From NCBI RefSeq assembly GCF_014651935.1, contig NZ_BMXV01000002.1:558001-622000 (forward strand): a stretch of DNA of 64,000 nt. The letters run 5' to 3'. The position numbers were made by a program, and so were the translations under genes. The stretch comes from Marinobacter zhanjiangensis (GTDB lineage: Bacteria; Pseudomonadota; Gammaproteobacteria; Pseudomonadales; Oleiphilaceae). Positions 19,468 to 27,500 of the stretch are shown piece after piece. The notes beneath the pieces are model-generated. The model was given only the letters and a program-made list of their open reading frames with translations, was not told where the DNA came from and searched no databases. Every line of letters starts with the position of its first letter. Within the stretch, counting starts at the first letter, position 1.

Positions 19468-20358
19468 GTGAATGCCATTACGCATTATAATCAGGGTATT
19501 GCCCAGGCTGTATCGGGATGATTCGGGGATTGCTCCGGCAGTCGTCATGCCATTGCCGGCTCGCCCGGTGGTGTTAACGTGGACGTTATTGGCTTCAGGG
19601 GTCGCACCATGCATACGAAAAAGAACGAAACCGGTTTCGCGGATGCCCTGTTGCGGGAAGCGGAAGGACTGGAGTTGCTCGGGGATGCCATCACCGAAGC
19701 AGGTATCAGCGGCCTGCGGGTTCCCGAGATTTACTCCGTCAGCGAGGAACGCCTGGAAATGACGGCCATAACGCCCATGCGCCGATCTGACGATCTGCTT
19801 CAGCAGTTCGGTTATGGGCTGGCCGGGATCCATGGACTAACGCAGGCCGGCTATGGTTTTCATCACGATAACTACATCGGCCTGAATCCCCAGAAGAACC
19901 GGAAAAGCGATAACTGGGGTGATTTCTTTGTGGAGTACCGGCTGGGGTACCAGGTAAGCCTGATAACCGATCCGTCGCTTCGCGACCGGTTCCGCGAGAT
20001 TCTTGATTCCAGACGCGAGGTGCTGGCGGAGTGGCTTGATGAGCAGGTGGACGGGCCGAGCCTGCTTCACGGAGACCTGTGGTCCGGGAACGTGCTGTTC
20101 GACGATACTACGGTCTGGCTGATTGACCCGGCGGTCTACTATGGCGATCCGGAAGCGGATATCGCCATGACCGAGATGTTCGGCGGTTTTGGGCCGGCAT
20201 TCTATCAGGCTTACAGCACCGTAAGGCCGTTAAGCGAGGATTACGCAATGAAGCGCGAGATCTATAACCTCTATCACTTCCTGAACCACTACAACCTGTT
20301 CGGCGGCTTCTATCTCGGGCCCTGCGAGAAGGGATTCGCACTGATCAGCAAGTTGTAA
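19468..20358 (+). pseudogene. Fructosamine/ketosamine-3-kinase family gene interrupted by an in-frame TGA
   Basis: From about 19567 to the stop, the frame encodes a fructosamine-kinase-family protein. It has the N-lobe PGG loop, a following KKN that matches the FVK lysine region, REAEGLELL, the catalytic LLHGDLWSGNVLF, the metal-binding LIDPAVYYGD and LFGGFYLG. The PGG loop lies upstream of the first usable ATG (19609) and GTG (19579). Reading back in the same frame gives a natural GTG start at 19468 with GGAG ahead of it, then NAITHYNQGIAQAVSG, but a TGA at 19519-19521 interrupts it. No start codon lies between that TGA and the PGG loop. This looks like a nonsense mutation, or a base error. 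If translated from 19609 the protein is 249 residues and lacks the first N-lobe strands. Confidence 0.7.
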
Positions 20359-20367
20359 CGGCTCAGG

Positions 20368-21273
20368 TCAGGGAGCTGGTACCTGCCAGGTCTGCCAGTA
20401 ACGCTTCCAGCGCTTCTTCAGGGCCCCTGGTTTTTCCGCGTAAAGGCGTTGACCGGTCTCCCACGCCTGCCAGCGCAGGCGCTGCTGTTCCCTGTGAATG
20501 GCCTTTTGCAGGCGTTGCCGGGTCCGGGGCTTCGCCAGTTCCTCGCCCTCCGACTCGAGCAGGGCATCCAGCAATGACAGGTCGTGATCGTTCCCCAGGA
20601 TGTCCGCAAGGTCCTTGCTTTCACTCCGCCAGGCCTTGTTCACCCGTGGCCAGAGAGGGCGCAGCAGCTGCAAGTGGTGAGTGTGATATTTGACCCGCTT
20701 GCGCCATTGGTGAAAGTCGCTGGCGGCTCCGGTCTCGAATGCGCGCCTGGCTGCCTTGCGGCCACGTTGGTAGGTCTTGCCGAAACCCTGCACGGCCTGG
20801 AATCCATCGGCATCCAGGCGCCAACCGTCAACGGCCCGGCGGGCAACGCCCAGAGAGCGCCGGGCCTCAGCCAGTAGCGCTTCGGGAGACTGGGTGGAGG
20901 AAGCCGCCGCCGCGTCGCGCTTTTTCCGGAGCTTGCCCAGTACCGGATCAAACCTGGCGCGCTCCCTGTCCCCGAGTCTTGCCTGCAGCCGCTTGAGCGC
21001 CTCCACCATTGACTGTTCGTCCCTTATGCCAGACAGACTCCGGGCAATATCGCGAAAGCGGGCATTCTCACGCTGGTAGGTTTTTCCAAGGGCCGGCCGC
21101 ACCAGCCGAACCAACGCTCGGAGCTTCTTGCAGCGCTTGCGGACCTGGTGGATTGCCTCGTGACGATCAAGACTGGCGTCGTCGATGTCGGCGATAGCCT
21201 TGTCGATCTGGTCGCGACCGATACGCCGGATATTCTGCTGTATCGTCTTGCTACGTTTCAGTTTATAGCTCAT
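20368..21273 (-). CDS. CHAD-domain protein
   Basis: The 301-residue protein is a helical CHAD domain almost end to end, rich in Arg and Lys, with the conserved histidines in EAIHQVRKRCKKLRALVRLVRP and DFHQWRKRVKYHTHHLQ. CHAD domains bind inorganic polyphosphate and often localise to polyphosphate granules. There is no CYTH/triphosphatase domain fused here. AGGAGG about 9 bases before ATG 21273 fixes the start. It converges with the kinase gene, with 9 bases between them. Confidence 0.92.
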   Translation of the reverse strand: MSYKLKRSKTIQQNIRRIGRDQIDKAIADIDDASLDRHEAIHQVRKRCKKLRALVRLVRPALGKTYQRENARFRDIARSLSGIRDEQSMVEALKRLQARLGDRERARFDPVLGKLRKKRDAAAASSTQSPEALLAEARRSLGVARRAVDGWRLDADGFQAVQGFGKTYQRGRKAARRAFETGAASDFHQWRKRVKYHTHHLQLLRPLWPRVNKAWRSESKDLADILGNDHDLSLLDALLESEGEELAKPRTRQRLQKAIHREQQRLRWQAWETGQRLYAEKPGALKKRWKRYWQTWQVPAP

Positions 21274-21383
21274 GGCGTATGGCCTCCTCACCATTCCTGC
21301 CCGCGTAGGGAGCAGTGAAATCCCATGGATCTATCTCTGAATACTACCTGTAAGCAGACGTTAACTGAGCGAGCGGCCAATAA

Positions 21384-21410
21384 AAAAGCCCGGCATTTCT
21401 GCCGGGCTTT
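21384..21410. terminator. Bidirectional hairpin between CHAD gene and tRNA-Ser
   Basis: AAAGCCCGGC (21387-21396) pairs with GCCGGGCTTT (21401-21410) around a 4-base loop, with an A-run on the left and T-rich sequence on the right. It lies just past the 3' end of tRNA-Ser on the minus strand and fits a Rho-independent terminator for it. Confidence 0.8.
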
Positions 21411-21415
21411 ATTAT

Positions 21416-21506
21416 TGGCGGAGAGGGAGGGATTCGAACCCTCGATACGCTATTAACGTATACACACTTTCCAGGCGTGCGCCTTCAGCCACTCGGCCAC
21501 CTCTCC
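21416..21506 (-). tRNA. tRNA-Ser (anticodon GGA)
   Basis: Read on the minus strand this begins GGAGAGGTGGCCGAGTGG. The anticodon arm CACGC-CT-GGA-AA-GTGTG gives anticodon GGA. There is a long class II variable arm, a GGTTCGAATCC T-arm and an encoded CCA. The 7-base acceptor stem closes. A terminator hairpin follows. Confidence 0.97.
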
Positions 21507-21559
21507 AATAACTTTTTAATTCTGCCTGATTTTTCGCGCGGCGCTTGCTTTGCAAGCGA

Positions 21560-21576
21560 ACTTTCCAGGCGTGCGC
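21560..21576. repeat. 17-base duplicate of the tRNA-Ser anticodon arm
   Basis: ACTTTCCAGGCGTGCGC occurs inside tRNA-Ser at 21466-21482 and again here, 94 bases away, in the same orientation and just upstream of the tRNA gene. Anticodon-arm duplications can be left by site-specific recombination of integrative elements. No integrase remains nearby. Confidence 0.6.
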
Positions 21577-21682
21577 GTTATTTTCTGTTCCAAATCAGCG
21601 ATCTTGTCGCTCATTTGAGGGCGCAAACTTTAATGGTTTTTTCGGGGTTTGGCAACCGTTGGCCGGAAAAAATCCTGACGGG

Positions 21683-22021
21683 CTACAGTGTGGTCAAGCC
21701 GCTCTGCTGGATAGCCATGTAAACGGCGGTGCCCGTGACGATCGACAGCAGGGCGTTGCGGTGCCAGAGGTGTAGCAGGATGACCACGGCGCAAGGGAGC
21801 AGGGCGTCTGCGCCAAAAGCGGGGGCGCTCCAGCTGGCCGATTTTATCAGGAATACCACCACCAGCAGGGCCATGACCGCGGCCGGCAGGTAACGGCCGA
21901 TGTGCAGCAGCAGCGGATGTTCATGGTGCCGGGACAGGAACAGGAAGGGGATGACCCGTGTGGCGAAGGTGGCAACGGTGGCCACGGCAATGAAGGACAG
22001 AATGTAGAGAGTGCTATCCAT
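21683..22021 (-). CDS. azlD: Branched-chain amino acid exporter small subunit AzlD
   Basis: The 112-residue protein has four hydrophobic segments and the AzlD pattern (TFATRVIPFLF, YLPAAVMALLVVVFL, AVVILLHLWHRNALLSI). Together with AzlC it forms a branched-chain amino acid exporter (YgaZH type). Its ATG at 22021 overlaps the azlC stop (ATGGATAG), so the two are translationally coupled. The longer open frame to 22036 lies inside azlC and is not needed. Confidence 0.93.
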   Translation of the reverse strand: MDSTLYILSFIAVATVATFATRVIPFLFLSRHHEHPLLLHIGRYLPAAVMALLVVVFLIKSASWSAPAFGADALLPCAVVILLHLWHRNALLSIVTGTAVYMAIQQSGLTTL

Positions 22022-22709
22022 GGACTCTCTCCACATTGTCTCTGTTGCGGCGGTACTGGATCAGCAGCGCTGCAGTGGCCAGGATGACAGCGCCGATCAG
22101 TTGTTGAGCGGCGGGCAGAAGGGCCACGGCCAGGGCTGCGGAAAGGGCACCGGCCCAGAGCGGGAAGGTTTCTCCCAGGGCCTTGTACTGTTCAATGGTC
22201 AGGACAATGAACAGGGCAACCAGCGCGAACTCGATGCCGGTACTGTCGAAAGCGACATTGTCGCCAAGCAGCGCCCCCAGGGCGCAGCCGGCCACCCAGT
22301 AAGCCTGGTTCAGCAGGGTGATCCTGAAGTCATTGCGCTGTTCATCTTCCCGGGGCCCGGGCCTTGGCCGGCTGGTGAGCAGGGAGTAGGTTTCGTCGGT
22401 CAGCCCGAAGATCAGATAGATCTTGCGCCAGCCGGCACCGCGGAACTGGCCCAGCAGCGACAAGCCATAGAACAGGTGACGGGCATTGAGCACGAACATG
22501 GCGACGAATACCTCCAGCAGGCCCGCCCTGGCGGCAATCAGACTGACCGCAAGAATCTGACCGGCGCCGGCAAAGATGGTGACGCCCATCAGTGGCGCAT
22601 ACCACCAGGCGTAATCCAGCTGAGTGCTGAACAACACCCCGAACGCCATGCCCAGGGGCAGGTAGCCGAAAAGTATCGGTAACGTCTGTCGAAACAGCGC
22701 TGCGTTCAT
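22014..22709 (-). CDS. azlC: Branched-chain amino acid exporter large subunit AzlC
   Basis: The 231-residue membrane protein starts MNAALFRQTLPILFGYLPLGMAFGVL, a typical AzlC/YgaZ N terminus. It has about five to six membrane segments and the FAGAGQILAVSLIAARAGLLEV and NARHLFYGLSL motifs. It works with AzlD to expel Val, Leu, Ile or methionine analogues. No Lrp-type regulator is adjacent. ATG 22709 is chosen because the extra 19 upstream residues are not conserved. Confidence 0.93.
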   Translation of the reverse strand: MNAALFRQTLPILFGYLPLGMAFGVLFSTQLDYAWWYAPLMGVTIFAGAGQILAVSLIAARAGLLEVFVAMFVLNARHLFYGLSLLGQFRGAGWRKIYLIFGLTDETYSLLTSRPRPGPREDEQRNDFRITLLNQAYWVAGCALGALLGDNVAFDSTGIEFALVALFIVLTIEQYKALGETFPLWAGALSAALAVALLPAAQQLIGAVILATAALLIQYRRNRDNVERVHG

Positions 22710-22939
22710 GGTCCGGTATCCGTGGTCAGGGGGTAGAAGCCGGCAATCATAGCCCAGCCAGCCCAACTCTTGCCAATCTGATTCGCCTCCTATCCTTTCA
22801 GGTTCCCGCCGCCTTTTGTCGGACTACGCGGGCGTGGAAACCACTCTGCCCGGTTCCTGGTTCGTGGGGGGCTGGGTCCATTCTCTTTGCCGTAATGGCT
22901 GCTATGATGGCGCTTCATTTCCGGAACGAGATGCCAGCC

Positions 22940-23194
22940 ATGGATCAGAACGGGAAAGTCCCCGACTCCGACCCCCGCGAGGCCCCCTTTATGGTGGATG
23001 CCGACCTGTTGTCCGAGGACCAGCTGGAAGGGCTGGTGCAGGAATACTGTACTCGCTACCACGGCCTCAATGATCAGGAAAGTCCGTTGGGCGAGCGTGA
23101 CCGGGTCATGAATGCTGTCCGCCGGGGTGACCTGGTGGTCTGGTTCGACCCGGTGGAGAATACGGCCGGACTGGGAAGACCTTCTGGCCCATAA
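22940..23194 (+). CDS. YheU-family (UPF0270) small protein
   Basis: This 84-residue acidic protein carries the UPF0270/YheU core: VDADLLSEDQLEGLVQEYCTRY, then SPLGERDRVMNAVRRGDLVVWFDPVENTAGL. The function is unknown; the family is widespread in gammaproteobacteria. An upstream Met at 22931 is equally possible. It precedes the fused carboxylase by 135 bases on the same strand. Confidence 0.85.
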   Translation: MDQNGKVPDSDPREAPFMVDADLLSEDQLEGLVQEYCTRYHGLNDQESPLGERDRVMNAVRRGDLVVWFDPVENTAGLGRPSGP

Positions 23195-23209
23195 GCCTGA
23201 TGCATGACA

Positions 23210-23226
23210 GGGTATAATCCATACCC
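23210..23226 (+). promoter_or_regulatory. Consensus -10 box inside a small palindrome before the fused carboxylase
   Basis: TATAAT (23213-23218) is a perfect -10 box 112 bases ahead of the carboxylase ATG. It is embedded in GGGTAT-AATCC-ATACCC (23210-23226), a 6-base perfect inverted repeat. No good -35 is present, which would suit an activated or repressed promoter. Its use is inferred. Confidence 0.4.
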
Positions 23227-23329
23227 GGTTCTGTTGATAGGCTTTCCGCTTTATCATGATGCTCCCATACCTGAAGTCGGCACCTGCCCGGGAAGCCGGG
23301 CGCTGATCAATAACAACGGAACGACATTC

Positions 23330-26300
23330 ATGGCCAGTTTTCGCAGTGTCCTGATCGCCAACCGTGGCGAAATCGCCATTCGCATTGCCCGCACCCTGTC
23401 CGAGGCCGGTATACGGTCCGTGGGTGTTTATGCGCCGGATGATACCGGCTCGCTCCATGTTCGCCGGGTCGACCATGCCATCGCACTCAGCGGGCAGGGC
23501 GTTGAGGCCTATCTGGACGGCGAGCAGCTGATCCGCCTCGCCCTGGCCGAGGGCTGCGACGCCATCCACCCGGGTTATGGTTTCCTCAGCGAGAATGCCG
23601 AATTCGCCCGCCGTTGCGCGGACTCCGATATCACCTTTGTCGGGCCTTCCGCGCAATGCCTGGCGTTACTGGGAGACAAGGCCCGGGCCCGGGAGCTGGC
23701 GAAAGAATGCGGTGTGCCGCTGGCCACAGGCACCGGCAGCGCCATCACACTGACCGATGCCGGCGAGTTCCTGCAGCAGCTTAAAGCCTCCCATGGCGAA
23801 CAGGCGGGCATGATGCTGAAGGCCGTCGCCGGGGGCGGAGGCCGGGGCATGCGCCCGGTCTTTCATCCCGACGAGCTGGAGAACGCCTGGAATGCCTGTC
23901 AGCGGGAAGCCGGGCGGGCTTTCGGAAACGATGCCCTTTACGCTGAACGACTGCTGGCCAACGCCCGGCATATCGAAGTCCAGGTCCTGGGTGATGAAGG
24001 CGGAAACGTCAGCCATCTGTGGGACCGGGACTGCAGCCTGCAGCGCCGCCGCCAGAAACTGGTGGAACTGGCGCCGGCCCCCCACCTGAGTGAGGCGCAG
24101 CGCCGGGGAATGATTGATGCCGCCCTCACCATGTCCCGTGCCGCAGGCCTGTGCGGTTTGGCCACGATCGAGTTTCTGCTGGACAATGATAGCGGTGACT
24201 TTGTATTCATGGAGGCTAACCCCCGCCTTCAGGTGGAGCACACGGTGACCGAGGTCATCAGTGGCCGCGACCTGGTGGATATTCAGTTTGGCCTCGCCGG
24301 CGGCCGCTCACTCCAGCAGCTGGACCTCTCCGACACGCCCCTGATGCCGGGGCCGACCAGTGCCGTGCAGGTGCGCATCAACCTTGAAACCCTGACTCCC
24401 GAAGGCGAAGCCATGCCCGCCGCCGGCACCCTGTCCGTGTATGAGCCCCCCGGCGGGCCGGGCATCCGGGTGGATGGCGCCGGTTACGCCGGCTACACAA
24501 ACACCGCCCACTTCGATTCCCTGCTGGCCAAACTGGTGGTGTCCGGCCAGGGTTCATTGAAGGAGCTGATACGCAAGACCTACCGGGCGCTCTGTGAATT
24601 CCGTGTCGAGGGCGTGGCAACCAACCTGGAGTTTCTGCGCAACCTGGCCCGCCTGTCGAACCTGGCGGAATGGCGGGTAAGCACCGCGCTGGTCGAACAG
24701 CAAATGCTGACCCTGACCGATGCCAGAGATGGTGCCCATCCGCGTTATTTCTTCGAACAGAATGCCGGCACCCCGGTAGCGACGACCAGCCCGGATCCCG
24801 ACCCGGCCAGCGACGCGCCGGAAGGCCAGCTGGCGGTGACAACTCCGGTCCAGGGCACGGTTGTGCGCCTGGCGGCCGCCCAGGGTGATGCCGTGGAAGC
24901 GGGGCAGGTTCTTGCCATCGTCGAATCCATGAAGATGGAGTTCGAGGTCAGGGCGCCAGCGGCGGCACGCGTGGAGTCGGCTCTGGTGGAGGAAGGCCAG
25001 ACCCTGAAGGAAGGGCAACCGGTGTTCCATGTTTCCGGCGCCGGCAACCGGGACGACGGCCCGCTGACGGAGGAAAGCTGGGATCTGGAGCATATCCGCG
25101 ACGATCTGGCAGGGGTGCTGGATCGGCACGACCGGTTACAGGACCATCGCCGCCCCCGGGCGGTGGAAAAGCGCCGTAAAACGGGCCAGCGCACCGCCCG
25201 GGAGAACATCCTCGACCTGATGGACGAAGACAGCTTTACCGAATACGGCGCCCTGGCCCTGGCCGCCCGCCGGCGCCGTGTGCCCATGGACGAGCTGATG
25301 GAGGCCAGCCCGGCCGATGGCCTGATTGCCGGCCTCGGCACCATTAACCGGGATCAGGTGGGTGCCGAACAGGCCCGTTGCATGGTGATGTCCTATGACT
25401 ATACGGTGTTTGCCGGCACCCAGGGCATGATGAACCACAAGAAAACCGACCGTATGCTGCAGCTGGCGGATCGCTGGCAGTTGCCGCTGGTGCTGTTTGC
25501 CGAGGGCGGTGGTGGCCGCCCCGGGGATACTGACCATGTGGGCGTGGCTGGCCTGGATTGCCATACCTTTACCGCGATGGCGGCATTGTCGGGCAGGGTG
25601 CCCCTGATCGGCATCGTGTCAGGGCGCTGTTTCGCGGGCAATGCGGCCCTGCTGGGATGCTGTGACGTGATCATCGCCACACGGGATGCCACCGTGGGCA
25701 TGGCCGGCCCGGCAATGATTGAAGGTGGCGGGCTGGGCCGCTTTACCCCGGAACAGGTGGGGCCGGTCTCTGTGCAGTCGCCGAACGGGGTGATTGATGT
25801 GGTGGTTGAGGACGAGGCGGAAGCGGTCTCTGTCGCCCGGAAATACCTGTCCTGTATGCAGGGTGATCTGTCACAATGGCAGGCTTCCGATCAGCGCCTG
25901 CTTCGGCACCTTGTTCCTGAAAACCGGGTCAGGGTTTACGATATTCAACGGGTGATCGACACGGTTGCCGATGAAGACTCCGTTATCGAATTGCGCCGTG
26001 AATTCGCGCCGGGACTGGTAACAGCCCTGGTGCGCATCGAAGGTCGTCCGTTCGGGCTGATGGCCAATAACCCGGCGGTACTCGGCGGTGCGATAGACGC
26101 GGACGGTGGCGACAAGGCGGCCAGGTTCATGCAGTTGTGTGATACTGCCGGTTTGCCGATACTGTCGTTGTGTGACACGCCCGGGTTCATGGTAGGGCCG
26201 GATGCAGAACGCGAGGCCACGGTTCGGCACGTTTCCAGGATGTTCGTAACCGCCGCCAAATTGCGGGTGCCATTTTTCACCGTGGTTCTGCGCAAGGGGT

Positions 26301-26653
26301 ACGGCCTGGGCGCCCAGGCCATGGCAGCGGGCAGCTTCCATTCGCCGATGTTTACCATCGGCTGGCCCAGCAGCGAGTTTGGCGCCATGGGCCTGGAAGG
26401 TTCGGTCAGGCTCGGTTTCCGCAAGGAACTGGAGGCCATTGACGACCCGAAGGAGCGTCAGGAAGCATTCGACAGGATGGTGGCCAGGGCCTATGAACAC
26501 GGCAAGGGCATGAATATGGCCAGCTTCCTGGAGATCGATGCGGTTATCGATCCGGCGGAAACCCGGCGCTGGGTCATCCGGGGCCTCGAGTCGTCGCCGG
26601 CGGCCAGTCGCGAAGGTTTCAACCGGGCGGACGGTTTTATTGATACCTGGTAG
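23330..26653 (+). CDS. Single-chain acyl-CoA carboxylase (biotin carboxylase, BCCP and carboxyltransferase fused)
   Basis: One 1107-residue polypeptide carries a complete biotin-dependent carboxylase. The biotin carboxylase is at about 1-450 (VLIANRGEIAIRIART; GGGGRGMRPV ATP loop; EANPRLQVEHTVTE). The biotinyl domain is at about 500-575, with biotinyl-Lys535 in VESMKMEFE. The carboxyltransferase is at about 610-1090 (AEGGGGRPGDTDH; CDTPGFMVGPDAE; GLGAQAMAAG). Length and order resemble the single-chain long-chain acyl-CoA carboxylases (LCC) reported from Mycobacterium and Rhodopseudomonas, rather than two-subunit PCC/ACC/MCC. The substrate is not visible from sequence. The ATG at 23330 is chosen because the conserved N terminus begins there. 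No biotin ligase or dehydrogenase is adjacent. Confidence 0.9.
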   Translation: MASFRSVLIANRGEIAIRIARTLSEAGIRSVGVYAPDDTGSLHVRRVDHAIALSGQGVEAYLDGEQLIRLALAEGCDAIHPGYGFLSENAEFARRCADSDITFVGPSAQCLALLGDKARARELAKECGVPLATGTGSAITLTDAGEFLQQLKASHGEQAGMMLKAVAGGGGRGMRPVFHPDELENAWNACQREAGRAFGNDALYAERLLANARHIEVQVLGDEGGNVSHLWDRDCSLQRRRQKLVELAPAPHLSEAQRRGMIDAALTMSRAAGLCGLATIEFLLDNDSGDFVFMEANPRLQVEHTVTEVISGRDLVDIQFGLAGGRSLQQLDLSDTPLMPGPTSAVQVRINLETLTPEGEAMPAAGTLSVYEPPGGPGIRVDGAGYAGYTNTAHFDSLLAKLVVSGQGSLKELIRKTYRALCEFRVEGVATNLEFLRNLARLSNLAEWRVSTALVEQQMLTLTDARDGAHPRYFFEQNAGTPVATTSPDPDPASDAPEGQLAVTTPVQGTVVRLAAAQGDAVEAGQVLAIVESMKMEFEVRAPAAARVESALVEEGQTLKEGQPVFHVSGAGNRDDGPLTEESWDLEHIRDDLAGVLDRHDRLQDHRRPRAVEKRRKTGQRTARENILDLMDEDSFTEYGALALAARRRRVPMDELMEASPADGLIAGLGTINRDQVGAEQARCMVMSYDYTVFAGTQGMMNHKKTDRMLQLADRWQLPLVLFAEGGGGRPGDTDHVGVAGLDCHTFTAMAALSGRVPLIGIVSGRCFAGNAALLGCCDVIIATRDATVGMAGPAMIEGGGLGRFTPEQVGPVSVQSPNGVIDVVVEDEAEAVSVARKYLSCMQGDLSQWQASDQRLLRHLVPENRVRVYDIQRVIDTVADEDSVIELRREFAPGLVTALVRIEGRPFGLMANNPAVLGGAIDADGGDKAARFMQLCDTAGLPILSLCDTPGFMVGPDAEREATVRHVSRMFVTAAKLRVPFFTVVLRKGYGLGAQAMAAGSFHSPMFTIGWPSSEFGAMGLEGSVRLGFRKELEAIDDPKERQEAFDRMVARAYEHGKGMNMASFLEIDAVIDPAETRRWVIRGLESSPAASREGFNRADGFIDTW

Positions 26654-26843
26654 TACGCGGACAGTGCCCCGTGAGCCGGAATGACCCCTGCCTGCCATCA
26701 GGCGTGAACAGGGGCGACAGGTTTATATTAAAGGTGTTAATTTGTAGGCTATTCGTGCATTTCGACTGGCGGTACAATCGGGACTTCCCCCATGGGGCGG
26801 TTACATCGATCATCGCAGCATTGATCCAGGCAAGAGGTGAACA

Positions 26844-27500
26844 TTGATCAGCGTACTGGTTGTAGACGACCACGAACTGGTTCGTTCCGGGATAACCCGG
26901 ATGCTGGCCGACAATCCGGATATTGAAGTGCTTGGTGAAGCGTCATCCGGTGAAGAAGCGATCGAATCCGTGCGCAACAGACGGCCGGATATTGTCCTGA
27001 TGGACATCCGTATGCCGGGTATCGGTGGCCTGGAGGCCACCCGCAAGATTCTCCGGCTGGATGATTCCATCCGGGTCATCGTGGTAACGGCCTGCGCGGA
27101 CGATCCCTATCCCACCCGGGTCATGCAGGCGGGAGCCACCGCCTACATCACCAAGGGCGCGGATATTGACGAGATGGTTCGCGCCATTCGCAAGGCTCAT
27201 TCGGGGCAGCGTTATATCAGCCCGGAAATCGCCCAGAAGATGGCGCTCAAGCAACTGGGGGGCGATGCTGACGATCAGGATGAGTCGCTGTTCGATCGCC
27301 TGTCGGAACGGGAACTGCAGATTGCCATGATGGTGGTGGACTGCCAGAAAGTGCAGGACATTTCCGACAAGCTGTGCCTGAGTCCGAAAACCGTCAACAG
27401 CTACCGTTACCGGATTTTCGAAAAGCTGGAGATTTCCAGCGATGTGGAACTGGCTCTGATGGCCGTAAGATTCGGGTTGCTGGATGCCGACAGAGTCTGA
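26844..27500 (+). CDS. gacA: Response regulator GacA/UvrY
   Basis: GacA is the partner of the GacS/BarA kinase and drives small RNAs that titrate CsrA/RsmA. The 218-residue protein has a receiver domain (ISVLVVDDHELVRSGITRMLA; phospho-acceptor Asp54 in LMDIRMPGIGG) and a LuxR-type HTH (LSERELQIAMMVVDCQKVQDISDKLCLSPKTVN). The reading frame begins with TTG at 26844 preceded by AGGTG; no ATG or GTG fits. uvrC overlaps its 3' end by 17 bases, matching the uvrY-uvrC order of E. coli and Pseudomonas. Confidence 0.96.
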   Translation: MISVLVVDDHELVRSGITRMLADNPDIEVLGEASSGEEAIESVRNRRPDIVLMDIRMPGIGGLEATRKILRLDDSIRVIVVTACADDPYPTRVMQAGATAYITKGADIDEMVRAIRKAHSGQRYISPEIAQKMALKQLGGDADDQDESLFDRLSERELQIAMMVVDCQKVQDISDKLCLSPKTVNSYRYRIFEKLEISSDVELALMAVRFGLLDADRV

